Shown piece after piece: positions 37,392 to 51,340 of a DNA stretch of 64,000 nucleotides. The translations under genes and the position numbers were made by a program. Origin of the DNA: Marsupella aquatica (lineage: Eukaryota > Marchantiophyta); contig OZ316892.1 in the NCBI GenBank assembly GCA_973895155.1, forward strand, positions 11,594,001 through 11,658,000, read 5' to 3'. Under the pieces are notes generated by a model that worked only from the letters and a program-made list of their open reading frames with translations, was not told where the DNA came from and ran no database searches. The number at the start of each line of letters is the position of its first letter. The stretch's first letter is position 1.

Positions 37392-38968
37392 TTATGTGTG
37401 ATCAGGTGGTAACCTATCTACAGTGATTGCCAATGACTCCACACTATTACTAGGAAGGTCTCCCTCCATCCTAATAGAGCTGTTTGCCTCCATACTATTA
37501 CTAGGAACGTCTCCTTCCACCCTAACAGAGCTGTTTACTGGGGTGCGTGTTTGAGATGTACCATGATCGCTTCCTGAGCAGCCAATAAAATAATCACAAC
37601 CAGGATTTAGCATTAACCTCTTCCTAATCACAAGAATCAGGTTTTTTGAGCCCACTTATCATCGAAAGTAATATTTCTTGAATAGAAACGTATGTAATAA
37701 AGCCGGGTAGTGTATTTGAAGATGGGTTTTGTGTTCTAGGACAAGGCCTTGTGCAAGAATGCAATTTTTTATTTTTTTATTTTCCTACAGTACTATGCAG
37801 AGAGTCAATAAATTGTTAGGCTGGGGGGTTAGATGGGATAAAGCAAATTTTTTTTAGTTTCCAATTAAACATACATCTTGGGATGATTAGGCAAGTGGAC
37901 CCCTCTAACTCCGGAACAATTTCCAAAAAAAATTAGTAGTCAAAAGTTGTGGAGAATTTTGGATCCTGGAACTGACCCTAGTATAGAGACGGAGGCAACA
38001 GTACCTGAAGAAAAATTAAGGTCAGGAAAGACAGAACACCGACAATGTGGACATTTCACATTCAACCGCAACCACTCATCAATACAAGTTGTATGGAAGT
38101 TGTGTGCGCAAGGTAACCCTCGCACCTGATAGCCACCATAGCTCAACTAAGTGAAACCAAGCATTTTCTTGCAGAGTCTCAGGTGATGAAATGAATATAG
38201 CTACCACTTTTTAGGTACGATAAAACTAATTTATCAAGTGAACAATAACATTTCAGTTTACAAATGACTCAGTATATGAGCTTTCATTAAGGCAAACATT
38301 TGGAGTCAACAGATTCTAAGAAAGTGACTGATTATTATGGGCTTACAATGTTCAGGATAAAGTTGTCCCTGTGTTAACTTAATTATGATTTATTTGGGGA
38401 AATTCACAGTTCTGCTAAGATAACATGTTTCATTGTTGCATTAGAACTATTGACTTTCTAGCCACCAAAATTTAAAGATTTTTATCCAAAAATATTTAAC
38501 TCTATTTTAACTTTATGGATAAATAATCTCAAATGGAGAGATCAAGTATCATCCACCTCCTAGACTTTTCTTCAGAGGTTGAGAAATAAATCTTGCTTGT
38601 GCTTTTCTCAAATAAATTAAGTACTCCATTAAAATGGATTCAAGGCAAAGACAAGGAGGACCTAGTTTCAAGAAGGGTGAAGCAAATGGATAAATTGGTA
38701 ACCTCAGTTCCAACTTCAAATTCATCCAAGCAAATGGGACATGCACTACTCTCCGTTGGGACTCCCTTGAGTTGAAATCTGGGTAAGTCTTGTATAAGCT
38801 TGTCAATCTGTTCCCTCTGGTACATTACAGAAGAAAGGTGGTGCAAGATGGATTATTTCCAAAACTGAAACCCAATAGTAATAGTTATGAAGTAAATCAA
38901 AATATACTTCAAGTAGATAGGTAAAATATAATAATTTTTAATTAATAAAACCTCAACTGCTCATTTAA

Positions 38969-39011
<43 letters not shown>

Positions 39012-42000
39012 GGGGTGGGTGCTGGGGATTCCAGGCCCCCAGCTCTTCACTACTTCAATTTTATCCACTGACTCAAATTTCTTCAATTCGTATCTATCTA
39101 GGCCACAAAATCTTTGGTTGTGTAGTTGCTAGCATTTGAAACCTCTCAAAAAATGCTGTATATTGTCCAAAAATCATGTTTTGAAATCTCTACTTGGATA
39201 ACACATTATGATGCCTTTATAACTTTGGATAATACGTTTGGGGCAAGATTTGTGGGCCTCATTCTTGCTCAAATGTGAGTTTCAGGGCAAGTTTCTGGTA
39301 TAAGTGGAAAGCCTGCGCCACCTAAAGGTGAATGTTGACTGATAAACACGTAAAGATAAAATCTCCCAAGTTTGAAAGTAAATTAATTACGAAAGAAATT
39401 AATGAGGAATGTTTGAGATCAGGGAGAGGTGTCATTGGGTTAGTTGGGGTTTAAGTATTTAAGGGCTTCCACTTCTGACTTCTGCAATATAAATAATTCA
39501 TGGTTTACCTGGTCAAAAGAATTACAGTGAACTCAGCGCACACTCCATAAGAGCTTACCCTTGATTAGTGCAGGCCATCTTCTTCTTCGCATTTTTTACG
39601 CGGGATAGCTTTTTAAGCATTTTTTTCTAAGCACACACAGGGCTAAAATCATATTGCTAAATGACAACTTTAAAGGTGCTTACCCTTGATAAGTGTTTTT
39701 ATGCACTTATATGTAAATGCATAAACTCCTGAAATCTCATTTATCGATAAATGCATGCCCATTCTTAGTAGGGTATAGAATGCACTTAAGGAGTGTGGGC
39801 ACAGAATTAGGGCAGGGGTACGAGGTACAAGGCTGACTACTCACTGACAGAGGAGTCCATAGCTCTGAATACACATTTAACAAAGGAATCTAAACGAAGT
39901 ACACTTATCTATTAGAGCACTTGTTATGGGATATGCGCTTATCAAGGCATGCAACACCTGGTTTAGTGCATGCCAGATCCGCCTTCCCCAGAACGTGCAC
40001 TTAGCAAGATTTCACTGTATAAGCCTCATTAGGAAGGTCAAGAGGACCAAATGAAATTAATAAAGTGGGTGTCTGAATAGACTAAAAAAAATGGGATGGA
40101 TTGCATTGCCTGACACAATGACACTGAGAAATAGTTGTAAACATCTAACGGTGGCCTTCCAAGATGCTGGGGGGGGGGGGGGTTGTTTCTTTGTATCCCT
40201 CTAAGTTTAAATCTGAACTATGTTATGACTGAACGGCTGCAGTTGGCTTTACAAGAAATTGAGGGCTCATTCAAGTATGCTGTCTACAAATCCTATATGG
40301 CAAGCACTGGGCCCAAGGAAACATTGTCTAACATTTTAGAGCACCAAAGTCGTGGTCCAAAAGTTTCCCAACTCTAGCGCCGTCATTCAAGCGATGTACA
40401 TTTCTAAAGCATTTTGGTCTTGAGTCAATCTTTAGACCCGTCCTTAGACAAGAAGCTGCCCTTCAGTTAATTTGCCTCGATGAAAAAAGTCATGAGTAAC
40501 CCCAACATCTTGTAAAGCCACCCTAAATTGTACTTGATAGATAAGGATCAAACACTGGATGGGAAACTTATGCAAAGCTTGATAAGAAAGAGATATATAT
40601 ATATATATATACATATTGACCATCCCTATCACCCTTGCACTTTGTGTTCTGAGATTCAAACATCGGCTCAAAAAAAGGTAAAATAGCATCTTAATTTGGT
40701 TACTCTTAAATTCACTTCACTTTAGTATTTCTTGCTCTAGATATTTCCTTCAATGTAGTTGGCAAAATAGCCAATAATCTTGCACTACTAGTGCCGCAAT
40801 ATATGTATTCAAATATGTACCAAAATTTGGAAAGATAATTTTAACATAAATAGTTGACATAGCTTACTTGCGCAGATGACATATATATTCCAGGGTGATA
40901 TGAGATAAAGTCATGGCCTCCTTGTCTTGGAGCATTATCTTGACCGGGTACTATTGAAGGAAATGCCCAGTCAGGAACCCTTATTAACTCAAATAAAATC
41001 TGCAAATGCATGATGTATCCCTTAGAGTGTTAGATTAGTAGTATATTGCAAGTTCCAAAAAGTATCGACCTGCCACTTTGCAACCTTGATACAAGCCATG
41101 TCAAAATCAATCTTCATTATTACTTTATGTAAGAAGTTACATATTTAGAATGTGTTAACATGTAAAGCTGTGAGTGTATATAAAGTAGCAAGAGTTATAA
41201 GAAGGTGCTTACAGAAGTCACATTACAAACCCACCTGTTCAACTTTAACAGTCGTGCAAATTTGAGATATTTCTTACATGAAATCAAATCACAACATCTT
41301 TGATATACAAACAACAACAAAATTTAGTATCTCATGCTAGAAGCTCATAAGGATTTTAGGACAATATGAAAAACAAATTAATTTAATTGAAAACAAGAGA
41401 TCACCTCAAACTCAGAGACTTGAGGAGAAACTAAATTTACTTGTGCTTGGCGCCTCAATAACCACTGCCATCTAAACATAGTAAGTCCTTGCTGTAACTG
41501 CTGAAAACTCTAGTAGGAAAATGCAGAGGGGCTAGGGACACTTGCTTGATTGACTAGAGTAAGAACTGTATTGAAAGCATGCGACTGGCATGCAACATGT
41601 CCAAATAACATGGTTTTACTCGGTTTGTCTAGCAGTAAACTTAGAGTAACAAATGATCAATCATATACTTGACTTGCCCCAACTAATTTCATACAACCAA
41701 CTGAAAAAAAAGCATTCTGGAGTACTTGAATTGCAAGACTTATATCACTTGAAATGTCAGCTTAAACTGAAGTCATTGTTGGGTTGTCCTAAGTTTGAGT
41801 AGACATATTGAACAAGAGAAGAAACTTTCTGCCCATTTTCATAGTTCAAACCAACCTAGCTTCAGTTATAGAATTAGTAGAAAAAGTGAACTACACACCC
41901 GATTACACATTCTAGTGCATGGCCACCTTTCCACTAGTTTTTAAGGGATTAGAAACAATAAAAAATTAGGTTGCAAAACATCTTCATCTCCTGTGAAAAA

Positions 42001-45000
42001 ATGTACTTATTGAGAATCAACCATTTAATGGTCTCAATAGCATGGCAAGGTGTAACCAAACAAGGTGTAACCAAACAACACCAAACAGGTGTAACCAAAC
42101 AAACAGGTAAATGTTCAAATCCATTGATCAAATTGATGGAATTTCACTTAAACCTTGGAACCTTAACTTGGCCAATCAACAAAAATCAAGACCAAGTCCA
42201 ACATCAGGGAAGTTAACTTGTGCAACTACGTGGTACAAGACCCTCAGGCTTGTCCCAGAATCCTGAAAATTAAAGAACACTAACCTTGCAGAGTATATAT
42301 TAACTTGTAAATAAAAAACTAAAATAGAAGAACAATATTCTAAATTTGAAGTACTGTTTAGTGCACGTTCTGTGTGAGCCGGGACTACCATACATCGCTA
42401 GGCTTCTGATGTAAGGAATTTTAATTTCTGGTGCCAAGAAATTGCCTTCCAATGCCTATTTTAGAGCGTATATGTTATTCAACATCCAACTGGTACAGAC
42501 ATCTTCATTGCTTATGATAATGTTTTTGAGTGAAAGCATTGTAAGTATTTTGCCATGAGGGGCAAGGTGATGAGTAATAAAGGCTTAACCACAGCAGTTT
42601 TACCCTTCGTTCCAAACCATAAATATTAAAATTTACTCCAATACCCAAGTAGGCAAATGTGTGACTAACAATTTTCTACAATCATTTTCAAGAAAACTTG
42701 GCAGTGTTTTTGTGCATTTGATATCTAAAATTCTTTATTGAAGACATCAGAAGAAATTCAGTACTGGTAGTCATATGGATCGAGCCAGAATTCGTCATTA
42801 TCCTTAATTAAAAAGTACCAAAAAATACGGAAAGGAAGATTGCTCCTAGTAGGTAGGTTTTTTAGAACCCATGCTTGAACCATATAGGTTTATTTACGTG
42901 AAAAAACATATTTAATTCTGGTTTTGATTTACATGTCTTAATCAAGCCTCTATACTTGGTATCAGTCAAGCACTGAAATAGTAATGTTGATTCAAAAGTT
43001 GTTAAGGACATTGTGTATCTTATTTGAAATTGTGATTGAATATTTGAGGAGACCTTGCCAGTAGATATGCATGCCACACATATGAGCCCACAATAGCTGA
43101 AGATTAGCCATATTAGAAAACCCCATTTTTGACCTTCTTCAGGGAGCTGCAACAATCCACAGAATGTTGAGAAGTCACACTGTTAACAATCCATTTCTTG
43201 ATTTAGTATTCTTATAACTTCATGAACAAGAAGGACTGGCATGTGTTTACTAATTACAGTCTCCAAAGGAAGGACGAATTCAATTTTGTATTATACACAT
43301 TGGTTTGGGTTTTCACAGCAAATGAGAGTAGGCATTGTATGCATCTTACACATGTGTTAGCATCTGTAAACCAGAGGCTGCCAACAATTGTCCACGCCCA
43401 AAGAAATGGATACACTACAAATGTAAGGCAAGTCACAACAATAATTCTCCCTTTGAAGCGCAATAATCTATCTTCCTCCGTGGCCTCCCTACAATATCAA
43501 CCCATCTATCACTTTGCTACACTTACTACATAATCCAAATTTAGGTGAATTCCACAAAACAAGCTGATCAAGCGTCAGTGCTTTCTTTGTGACTCGAAAA
43601 GTTGCCACCTATGTATTACATGAATATATAGAGTCAAAAGTAGTGGTGCAAAGCTCAAGCTGACAGGTTCAAGGCAATGCCCTTGACCACCAAACCAAGC
43701 AACATTTTGTCTGTTTTAAAGAAGTTAAAGCACTTATTGAACACTATTCTAATAAACAAGCAAGAAGCAATATATTTGAATATGATACATCTAATTTATT
43801 TTTGAATTATAGTGGTTAGAGCAGATGATCTTTCAACTGTTTTATTATTAGTAGCTTTGGATTTGTTCTGTTTCATTTTTCGTAGAAGAAGGTGACAGAT
43901 ACATTGCATTGGGAAGAGGCTTACGGTCCCATTCCAAGTGCAAGCCCATGGTTTATGAACATAAACACTCGAAATAGAAATACCACTGCATAATCAACCT
44001 GCACATAATATGATGATTGAATTATATAGATCACCTAAAACATGTGACTCTGTAGATGATATGTGCTAAGGAAAGTCAATTGTTTTCTGTTTAAAAATAT
44101 ATGCAATAGACTTGCCGCATATTTGCCATGACTTCTGCAATAATGTAAAAAAGAAGTCACATAGCAGTCAACCTCTCGTTGTCTAAAAATTTGAGGACAG
44201 AAGATCATACCACAATCCATACATGCAGAGGGTAAGTACATTTGTTATATCTCTCCCAGTTCACTGATACAACAATTCTGTTCATCCAAAGTTAAGGAAT
44301 CTTGTGGACATATCAGAGTTGGCAAAATGTGAATCTTATGGCACGCTTGAGCTCTGGTATGCCAACTTTGATACAAAGTATGATTTAAGCATAGGAACCC
44401 AAAATAGAACCACTAAATTACCTCCCTACATCCTGATAGTCAAACCTCAACAAAGCAGCCCAATTGCAACCTTTCTTAAGAACTGGCTAATTTTTTTTGT
44501 CTGGATTTGAAAGCCCTTTACCATGAGAAACAACAGGACAAACAAAATAGAGGAGCATTGTGCAAACATGGAATACACTTGATAGCTCTGCAAGGCATTC
44601 ATAACATGAATTGAAACCAACAATAATTCCTTCCCTATGAGGACTGCACCCAAATAAAAAGATTCTCTGGCTCAAAGCTCTCCAGCATTTATTTTGGAGA
44701 ACACTCTCCAGTAAAGACTGGACCATGTATAATAGCAAAGATAATTATTCCTTGCCTCCTCCTCTCAGGCAGGTATTGTTTTGCTCTTTTGTTCTCTTGA
44801 AATAAAGGTTCTTCAGGCTCTTGCCCCTTCTGAAAATATAAAATAAAATTAAATGATTCAAGGATTTGTATCTATTCCCCCCCCAATATATATATACATA
44901 CATATAATGGCAAAGAGCAGAAACTTATTTGGTATTGTCAAAGCATTGTAATTGACACCCTATGATAAAGTTATTGGGCATTTCTTTGGACTTAACATAT

Positions 45001-46188
45001 GGCAATAGCTATTAGTAGAGATCCTAGACTAAGGCTCTGTATAATGCTGTAGTTGTGTTTGTCAGCAAGTCACTGAGTACTGTTTCTATGCGCTGTAGGC
45101 CAAAGTGGTGCTTATATGTTACGAGGATACACACTTGTTGCCAACATAGATAGGAAAAATCCATCGAACCTGCAAGACACCCACATTCAAAACAAAACCA
45201 GGAATTTGGCACCTATAAATGGTATGCGATCATTCCAAAGATATTGAAGGAAGAATAACACAACTATACATGTTCGATGAAACGAGTTCAAGCTCGCTCA
45301 AAACTAAACTTGAAGGATGCTTGGTGGTCAACTCAAATTTACTTTTTGAAGGCTTTTCACATATACACACTTCAAAGGGTTCTTTGTCTCTCAATTTCCA
45401 AGGAACTATTGTAGAAGTAGAGAAAAACAACCTAAATTATGAAACAAGACATTTGGCAGCCTCTGTTTAGCAATTATATTAATCTCAGGCTCTCTTTACA
45501 AAGTTCTGTTTTAACTCAATCAAGCCCATAAAATGACAATCTTGTAGCGCCCCAAGGTTCAGCAAACCAGACAACACTGCTTACCCTCCAGCTTGAACCA
45601 CAACTAAACTAGCTTATACATCAACAACAATTGGTCAAAGCATTCAGTCACAGGGCAACGGAAATTAACACAATCACGCGTACCAGGATGTAGTCCAAGC
45701 CAGCCCCTCTAAGAGCTATTATGAGGCCAGCAGCCAGCATCACACCTAGTTTTGTACAGGCCAGCAGCTTGCTTTGAGGTATGCCATGATCCACGAAGGC
45801 ATGTATATGACAACTGAATTCTGGGAAACAATCAGATGCACACCAGGGTGGAAGCCATGTGGCAGCCATGAGCAGGCTGATTGACGTGATGAAGGTAGAA
45901 TCACGGTTCAGTCTTCAAATTATACTACAAATGAGGACGTTGCCTCAGTCGTCTGAGAGATTACTTTTCATCATTCATAAGATGATTGACAACCAATCAA
46001 GTACACCATTTGCAATCGGCCTCCTCAAAGATAGAGTTGATATTTTAGGGCATCATCCATTGAGTGATCAAAAATCAATCAAACACCACACCATCCGCAA
46101 TCAGCCCCTTCAAAGACAGAGTTGATTGTTTAGGGAATCAGATGCCAAGTGCTTGATTGCACCATTTGCCATCAGCTGCCCTAAACAT
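37392..46188 (-). CDS. SIS3: SIS3-like membrane RING-H2 E3 ubiquitin ligase, 11 coding exons
   Basis: Homologue of Arabidopsis SUGAR-INSENSITIVE 3, a RING-H2 ligase that promotes early sugar responses. Exons (minus strand): 46188-46163, 45169-45131, 44277-44211, 43998-43925, 43488-43350, 43146-43054, 41464-41405, 40999-40868, 38816-38703, 38125-38005, 37573-37392. All borders are GT-AG, the phases agree and the product is 348 residues (SIS3 about 358). Four hydrophobic segments lie near residues 11-27, 40-60, 82-105 and 124-142, the last two with [15 protein letters not shown] and the family block [13 protein letters not shown]. The RING-H2 ligands are Cys236, Cys239, Cys254, His256, His259, Cys262, Cys273 and Cys276, all present, so ligase activity is expected. 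RVPDWAF and [18 protein letters not shown] also match SIS3. The last exon has an in-frame 17-codon duplication. The first exon (8 codons plus 2 bases, MFRAADGKW) is the weakest part; all other exons are well supported. Confidence 0.88.
38971..39008. repeat. (GT)19 microsatellite in intron
   Basis: Thirty-eight bases of uninterrupted GT inside an intron of the SIS3-like gene. Other simple runs in the same introns are a 14-base G run at 40169-40182 and an AT run at 40593-40611. Confidence 0.97.
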
Positions 46189-46200
46189 AAAGTTGTCCAG
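45990..46200 (-). repeat. Three diverged tandem copies around SIS3-like first exon
   Basis: On the minus strand three units of about 75-80 bp align: 46195-46150 (contains the proposed first exon), about 46126-46077 and about 46041-45996. Each has a (T/A)CAACT(T/C)T start, a TTTAGGGC / TTTGAAGGGG / TTTGAGGAGG middle, and ends in GCAAATGGTG or GCGGATGGTG. Only the most upstream copy has an ATG in the reading frame used by the gene. Confidence 0.65.
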
Positions 46201-46778
46201 AGGAGATCAATGCCATGGGCAGAGGATTCAAGAAGATAGTTAACTGGGAACAACATCAAGCAGTTTGTCCCACTGCACTAATACCATCTTCATCCAAAAA
46301 CTATCTCATTGCACAATTATCCAACAAGGATTGAGATAACAAGAGCCTTTGAAAGTTTAGTAGGTAGAAATCACAACTTATTGATTGAGGTCACAAATTT
46401 TAGCTGTAGAAAAGGAATGACAGACACAAACAATAGCTTGGGGCACAGATTGATGACATAACATCCCACACTTTGACCCTACAGATATGGAAAGGTGTAA
46501 GGAAGATGGGATCACTTTACAAGAAGATGGAGGGGCAAACTGGTCACTTCAAGTGGATAGATACTAGTGTTACAAGTGTAAAGGTGTAAAGAGGCCATTA
46601 CAAAAGGGGCTGCCTTGCACAGGTCTTAACCAAATTGTCATTTCTGGTGGTTTCTGAGGGAATTGCTAACTACTAGGATGAATGTGAAAGATTTTTCCTC
46701 GCATATTTCTACATCTAGTTTTACATAACGAGGTAGTCAGTGTGTGTTTCCAAAGAAAATGACCTTGCTTTCATTATT

Positions 46779-47205
46779 ACTAGCCCTAACTACTCGTTCT
46801 TTGAATGTGATTAGCGTAGAGGACAATAAGAGTGTTGCCAAAATATATTCATTATTCATATTCTTTGAAGGTTAATGAAATGATAAAAAACCCTACATTT
46901 TAATAGTCATATATAATATACCATTCTCCTTTCTATGCACATCCGTCTTTGTATGCACATCCTTCTTTCTATGCACATATGTTGTGGTGGGGCCATAGTG
47001 CCCATTTTCTGAATCTAAATACTTAGAAATTATCACAAAAAACTTGCATGTACCGGTTGACATACATCATAGTCTGAAGTTTTTCCCATGCACATGAGTT
47101 TTTTCATGCACATCATGACCATGGAGTTACAGTCTAGAGGCTTCACTCTAGACCTAGGCTCTTAAAAGTAGACTTCAGTTTGTGCTTTTATAGTAAGATT
47201 TTTGC
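46779..47205. mobile_element. Solo half-copy of the fold-back element
   Basis: It starts ACTAGCCCTAACTACTCGTT and follows the left arm of the 34118-35160 element block by block (GAGGACAATAA, TTGAAGGTTAATGAAATGAT, CTATGCACATCC, GTCTAGAGGCTTCACTCTAG), then stops near 47205 with no inverted partner. It shows that the family is dispersed and that single arms exist. Confidence 0.75.
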
Positions 47206-48786
47206 TGTGGGAAGTATTTTATTGATGTTTTAGGGATTGACCCTGATATCATTGTCATCTCTTTATACAAATACTGGCATTGTCTCGAGTACTGAATCTA
47301 TTGTGGCGGGAACTCTATACAACTCTTGATGGACCATTTCATTTGGGATCACCATTGTCATCAACCGTTAGTTTGATCTTGTTGGGATCTCGGTCGGGAT
47401 GTCAAGTTTGATATTATTAAGTACCTCATCAAATTATATATTTTATGATTCCATGATGTATTATCATTCAATGCTTGTTCCAATGATAGACCTATTTGTA
47501 AACTCATGACTTTTGTATGTGTTGGTCTTCAAACATGGATTTGGTTGCCAAAAAGTTTTCATGTAGTGCCACTTTTTGTCAAGAAAGAGTCACAGTAATG
47601 CCTAAGCAAGTTGCAGAAAGGTTCTAGTTTGAAAACCTTCCATAAAACTTGCACTAAAACAGTCATGACCCCCATCATGACCTTGCCTACAGGTTTGATG
47701 AACTTCAGATTGTCAAATTGCCTCATTTGAACCATCCAAACAGATGATTTACAGAATCAAATTGTTCCCAAAGCTTAATTTCTCATCATCCATGCATGGA
47801 AAGATGGAGTGGGGTGGTTTTGTCTGTGAAGTAGTGTACATTGGCCTTGTGTAAAGTTCTTAAGTATGATTTGCTACATCTTGGACATTAGTCCAAAGTA
47901 GTGGAATGTTCCTTTGAGTTAGCCTACATTGTGTCCAGGGCAATGCAGCATAATTGTGATTGATATGAGTGACCACATGCAGGTCATAGCATTCCTTTTG
48001 CTGGTGCAGCTTTTGGCGTCTCTGAGTTTGCCGACAAACATGATTCTGTTCCTTTTGGGGGAATCCTTGCATTGGTGGGTTTTGTGCTGCTGCATCCTCC
48101 AAATCACCCATTTGGTTAAACCACTACTATTAGTCATCAGTTCTGGAGGTACCAAAACCCACTATAATTGAGATCATTTTCCTAAAATCATGGAGGAAAC
48201 TACCAAAGTAAAGGAGGGCACCAGCCAATTCTTTGAGGGAAAAAATTAGCCAATCACTTGTCTAAATAATACTCAGCTTGAAATTTAAAAATTCTGTTTC
48301 ATTTTCCATCACTTAATGCACTAGGGGGAGTGTTAGCGGGAGTGTTAGCCACTAAATACTCTGCAATAGTCAGAAAGTACTGTATAATTGAAATAACTCC
48401 ATAATAAGTTTGTCTGGAGGGTAAAATAGTAGCCACCTTGGCTATTGTTTAAAAACAAGGACAAAAATGGCTGGAGGGCACAGGGCAATGGGAAACAAGA
48501 GGAAAATTTGGACACTTCCACCTTATGTAGTGAGAGAGTCGTGGCTTAAGAGCTGGTCCATAGGAAGGTTCTGTGAGCTGGTTGTGGTGCCCCTGTCCTG
48601 GATATTTAGAGTGGGGTCCTATGCAGTACGGGCATGGAGTGCCCACACTGCGGACCCCATGCTACCCCCCATTTCCCCCAAATTTTGGAGAGTCGTTGGA
48701 CTACTCGGGCCACAGTCGCATGGGGCGACTGTGGCGCTCCCTGCCCCCTGCATCCACCCTTGCACCCGGTCTCCAATACCCAGCCC

Positions 48787-48868
48787 AGGCCCAACTCCAC
48801 TCACAGGCCCGACTCCACCCAGGCCCGACTCTGCCTAGGCCTGACTCTGCCTAGGCCCGACTCCACCG
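48787..48868. repeat. 16-bp minisatellite, five units
   Basis: Units beginning AGGCC(C/T)(G/A)ACTC start at 48787, 48805, 48821, 48837 and 48853. The array explains the overlapping proline-rich open frames seen here. Confidence 0.9.
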
Positions 48869-49541
48869 AGCCCAACATTGATCAAGTGCGCATCCACAAG
48901 GCCGTGGCGATGCCATAGCTCGAGCTCTCATGAAGCTGAAACTTTTTCCATTGATGTGTGCATGTGCTGAAATGGGGTCAATAACCATGTAGCTTGTTGG
49001 CATCCACATACCTGATATTTCACGGTTGCAGAACTCCAAAACCTGTCAATCAAGCACAAAATTGATACGCTTCTCAATCAACGTGGATTTCTCCCGGCTC
49101 CAGACCTAATCCGTCCAGCTGCATAGTCTGTAGCTTGAGAAACTCAATACACACTTGTGGCTTGTTGCACCAGAGACGACTTCGGAGCTTCCACATGGGC
49201 TGCCTCAAATGTGGTAAGCATATTCACAGGAAATTTTCACAGGAAGTTTGAGTGGAGGCTTGCTTCTGTGACTTTGGCGACTCTCACTTCAGGTGTGTAA
49301 AGTGATTGTTCCTTCAATTGAAATTTTCCTTCAAATCCTTCAATTGAGATTTTGAATACCATATATTCCTGCAATTTAAATTTGTGCACCATGTAATGCT
49401 GGCTGATTGCTCCTGCAAATTGCGAAATCTGTAATTGCAAAATTTGTTAAGAAGCACTGTGACGTGACAGTACTCTGAAATTTAAGTAATTGCTTGCAAT
49501 TGATATTCATTGTAGGTACAAGCTGTTCTATGTGACTTCCC

Positions 49542-50988
49542 ATGGCAGGGGTGAATACTGGTGGGGATGTGCTGCCCAATGACCTTCCTGATCTCAATCT
49601 CTCTTTGCAAGCTAATGTGGGGCAGAGCAGACCTCCCCCTCGCAGGTTCCAACCTGCATCAGGACCAGATTCAATTCACTCCATAGTGCGAACAATTGCT
49701 TCTTTGATGGCCTCAGTTGCCACTATTGTCCAGTTGATGGTGCCTTTGTTTGAGAATTCAAACTTTCTCCTACTTGACTCCATGGACAGTACTGAACCTA
49801 CCCAATCAGCTCTGTGCAGAGCACTCTTGTTTTCTCATATAGTCCCCTCCTTTCTGCAAGCACTTGGGTTAGTTTATATTAGGCCAAGACAGGTCGTAGA
49901 TCAGTGGTATATTAAACCCCGCACACGACAACGATTAATAATTTGGATTGATCGATGAGACACCATGGGAGGATCCTCACCGCTTTCAGGAGTTTTTCAG
50001 AATTGGTCCCCCACTTTTTTTTCTATATATGTGAGCTTCTACATGACGATATGATCACAGATCCTCCTGTTTCACTGTGAATCCTGCCTAATCGTCAGCT
50101 GTTGGCAATGAGGCAAGTTGCTCTTGCATTGAGACGTCTGGCTACAGGGGACACATTTCTCACGTTGGGTGAATTGTTTGGAGTTTCAAAGAGTTCTGCT
50201 TTGAAGGTGACATGGAAATTCATTTCCTCTTTGCGTAGGAGAGCTGCCCATGTCATTCGATGGCCAGATGAGGCTGGCATTCTCCAAGTTAAACAAGGAT
50301 TTCAAGATAGATGGGGTTTTCCAAATTGTTGTGGAGCTATTGACGGCACTCACTTTCCAATTGAGTTGCCATTTGGTGAAGACTCTACGCAATACTATGA
50401 TTGGAAGCACAAGCTCTCAGTGTCCATGCAGGCAATATTTGACCAGAAATTGAGATTTTTAGATGTATGTTGTGGGCTGCCAGGAAGCATTCAAATACAA
50501 GATTGATGAGGATGTCCCGGTTTTATTACCAAGTGACAGAACACCGTACTCGATTGAGTGGGCCCCTATTCCGCTGTGAAGACGACAGGATGCTGCAAGA
50601 GTACATTCTTGGGGATGCAGGGTACCCATTACTCCCTTGGCTAATTGTTCCATTTCCAAGAGGTGCTTCACAGCAAACTGATGTTTTTAATTACAAGCTT
50701 TCTAGCACTAGAATGTGTGTCGAAAGGGCTTTTGGTAGGCTGAAAGGGACGTGGAGAATTCTCAGTAGGGTATTGTGGAAGCCTCGCATTGAGCGACTTG
50801 GACCAATGATTTTTTCCTGTTATGTGCTGCACAATCTTATCATAGACAGGAATGATGGGTTGCCAAATGTTGTGTGGCAAAACTATCCACCTCACCCGCC
50901 AGACTATGCAAGAGTGTTACATCCCAACCGAAGAATGTATAGAGGGGGACCAGAAGCACGAATGGCATTAAGGGACCATATAGGATAG
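49542..50988 (+). pseudogene. PIF/Harbinger-type DDE transposase, inactivated
   Basis: The frame opens with an N-terminal segment (49542-49958, containing RPRQVVDQWYIKPRT), changes frame before a region reading WEDPHRFQEFFRI, meets a TGA at 50078-50080, then reads a helix-turn-helix-like part (RQVALALRRLATGDTF, LGELFGVSKSSAL). It shifts frame again near 50490, between GLPGSI and SRFYYQV. The three catalytic acidic positions survive: Asp in GAIDGTHF (50342-50344), Asp in ILGDAGYPLLPW (50613-50615) and Glu in CVERAFGRLKG (50722-50724). Two frame changes and one stop mean no full-length protein can be made. The family enzyme would cut and paste the element, normally with a 3-bp target duplication; I could not find the terminal repeats. 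Confidence 0.9.
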
Positions 50989-51340
50989 ATAGTAGTTGAA
51001 GTGGGCACTTGGATCTACAATGTTGGTGCCATTGTAATGAAATCTCTTATTGAAATAATATTTTAAAAATTCTACTGCTTCTGTTTTGAGAAGGTCTTGT
51101 CTGTACTTTTTTGTGGAGTTACAAATTCCTGAATTGGATAACATGAGTGGTTGCTGCCGTCAAACTCTAGATGTCACATATTCATACAAGAATTGTCCAC
51201 AACCAGGAGAGAAAGTGTCCACAATCACTGTATGTACAGCAATATTCAATGTTTGATAGACATAAGCTTCCATATTCAATATGAAAAAAACCTAGACTTT
51301 GTAGGGTGTCTCATCTATGTCTCAATCCATCTGCAAGGTA

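Larger units (their letters stand above)
46189..49541. other. Spacer between SIS3-like gene and Harbinger element
   Basis: It includes the SIS3-like promoter region, the solo half-element at 46779-47205 and a minisatellite at 48787-48868. Overlapping proline-rich frames at 48.5-48.9 kb are products of C-rich repeat DNA. No gene is supported. The left part of the Harbinger element may begin in this interval, but no terminal repeat was identified. Confidence 0.5.

Noticed and set aside
43630-43690. A further tRNA-like promoter on the minus strand
   Set aside because: Box A is plausible but box B is poor and no body similarity to the two SINE copies is seen.
45648-45869. Frame containing [11 protein letters not shown] as first exon of the SIS3-like gene
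   Set aside because: It resembles the SIS3 N terminus weakly, but no ATG is placed correctly and its donor phase does not fit the exon at 45169.
48467-48918. Proline-rich overlapping frames
   Set aside because: Explained by the 16-bp C-rich minisatellite; open in several frames at once.
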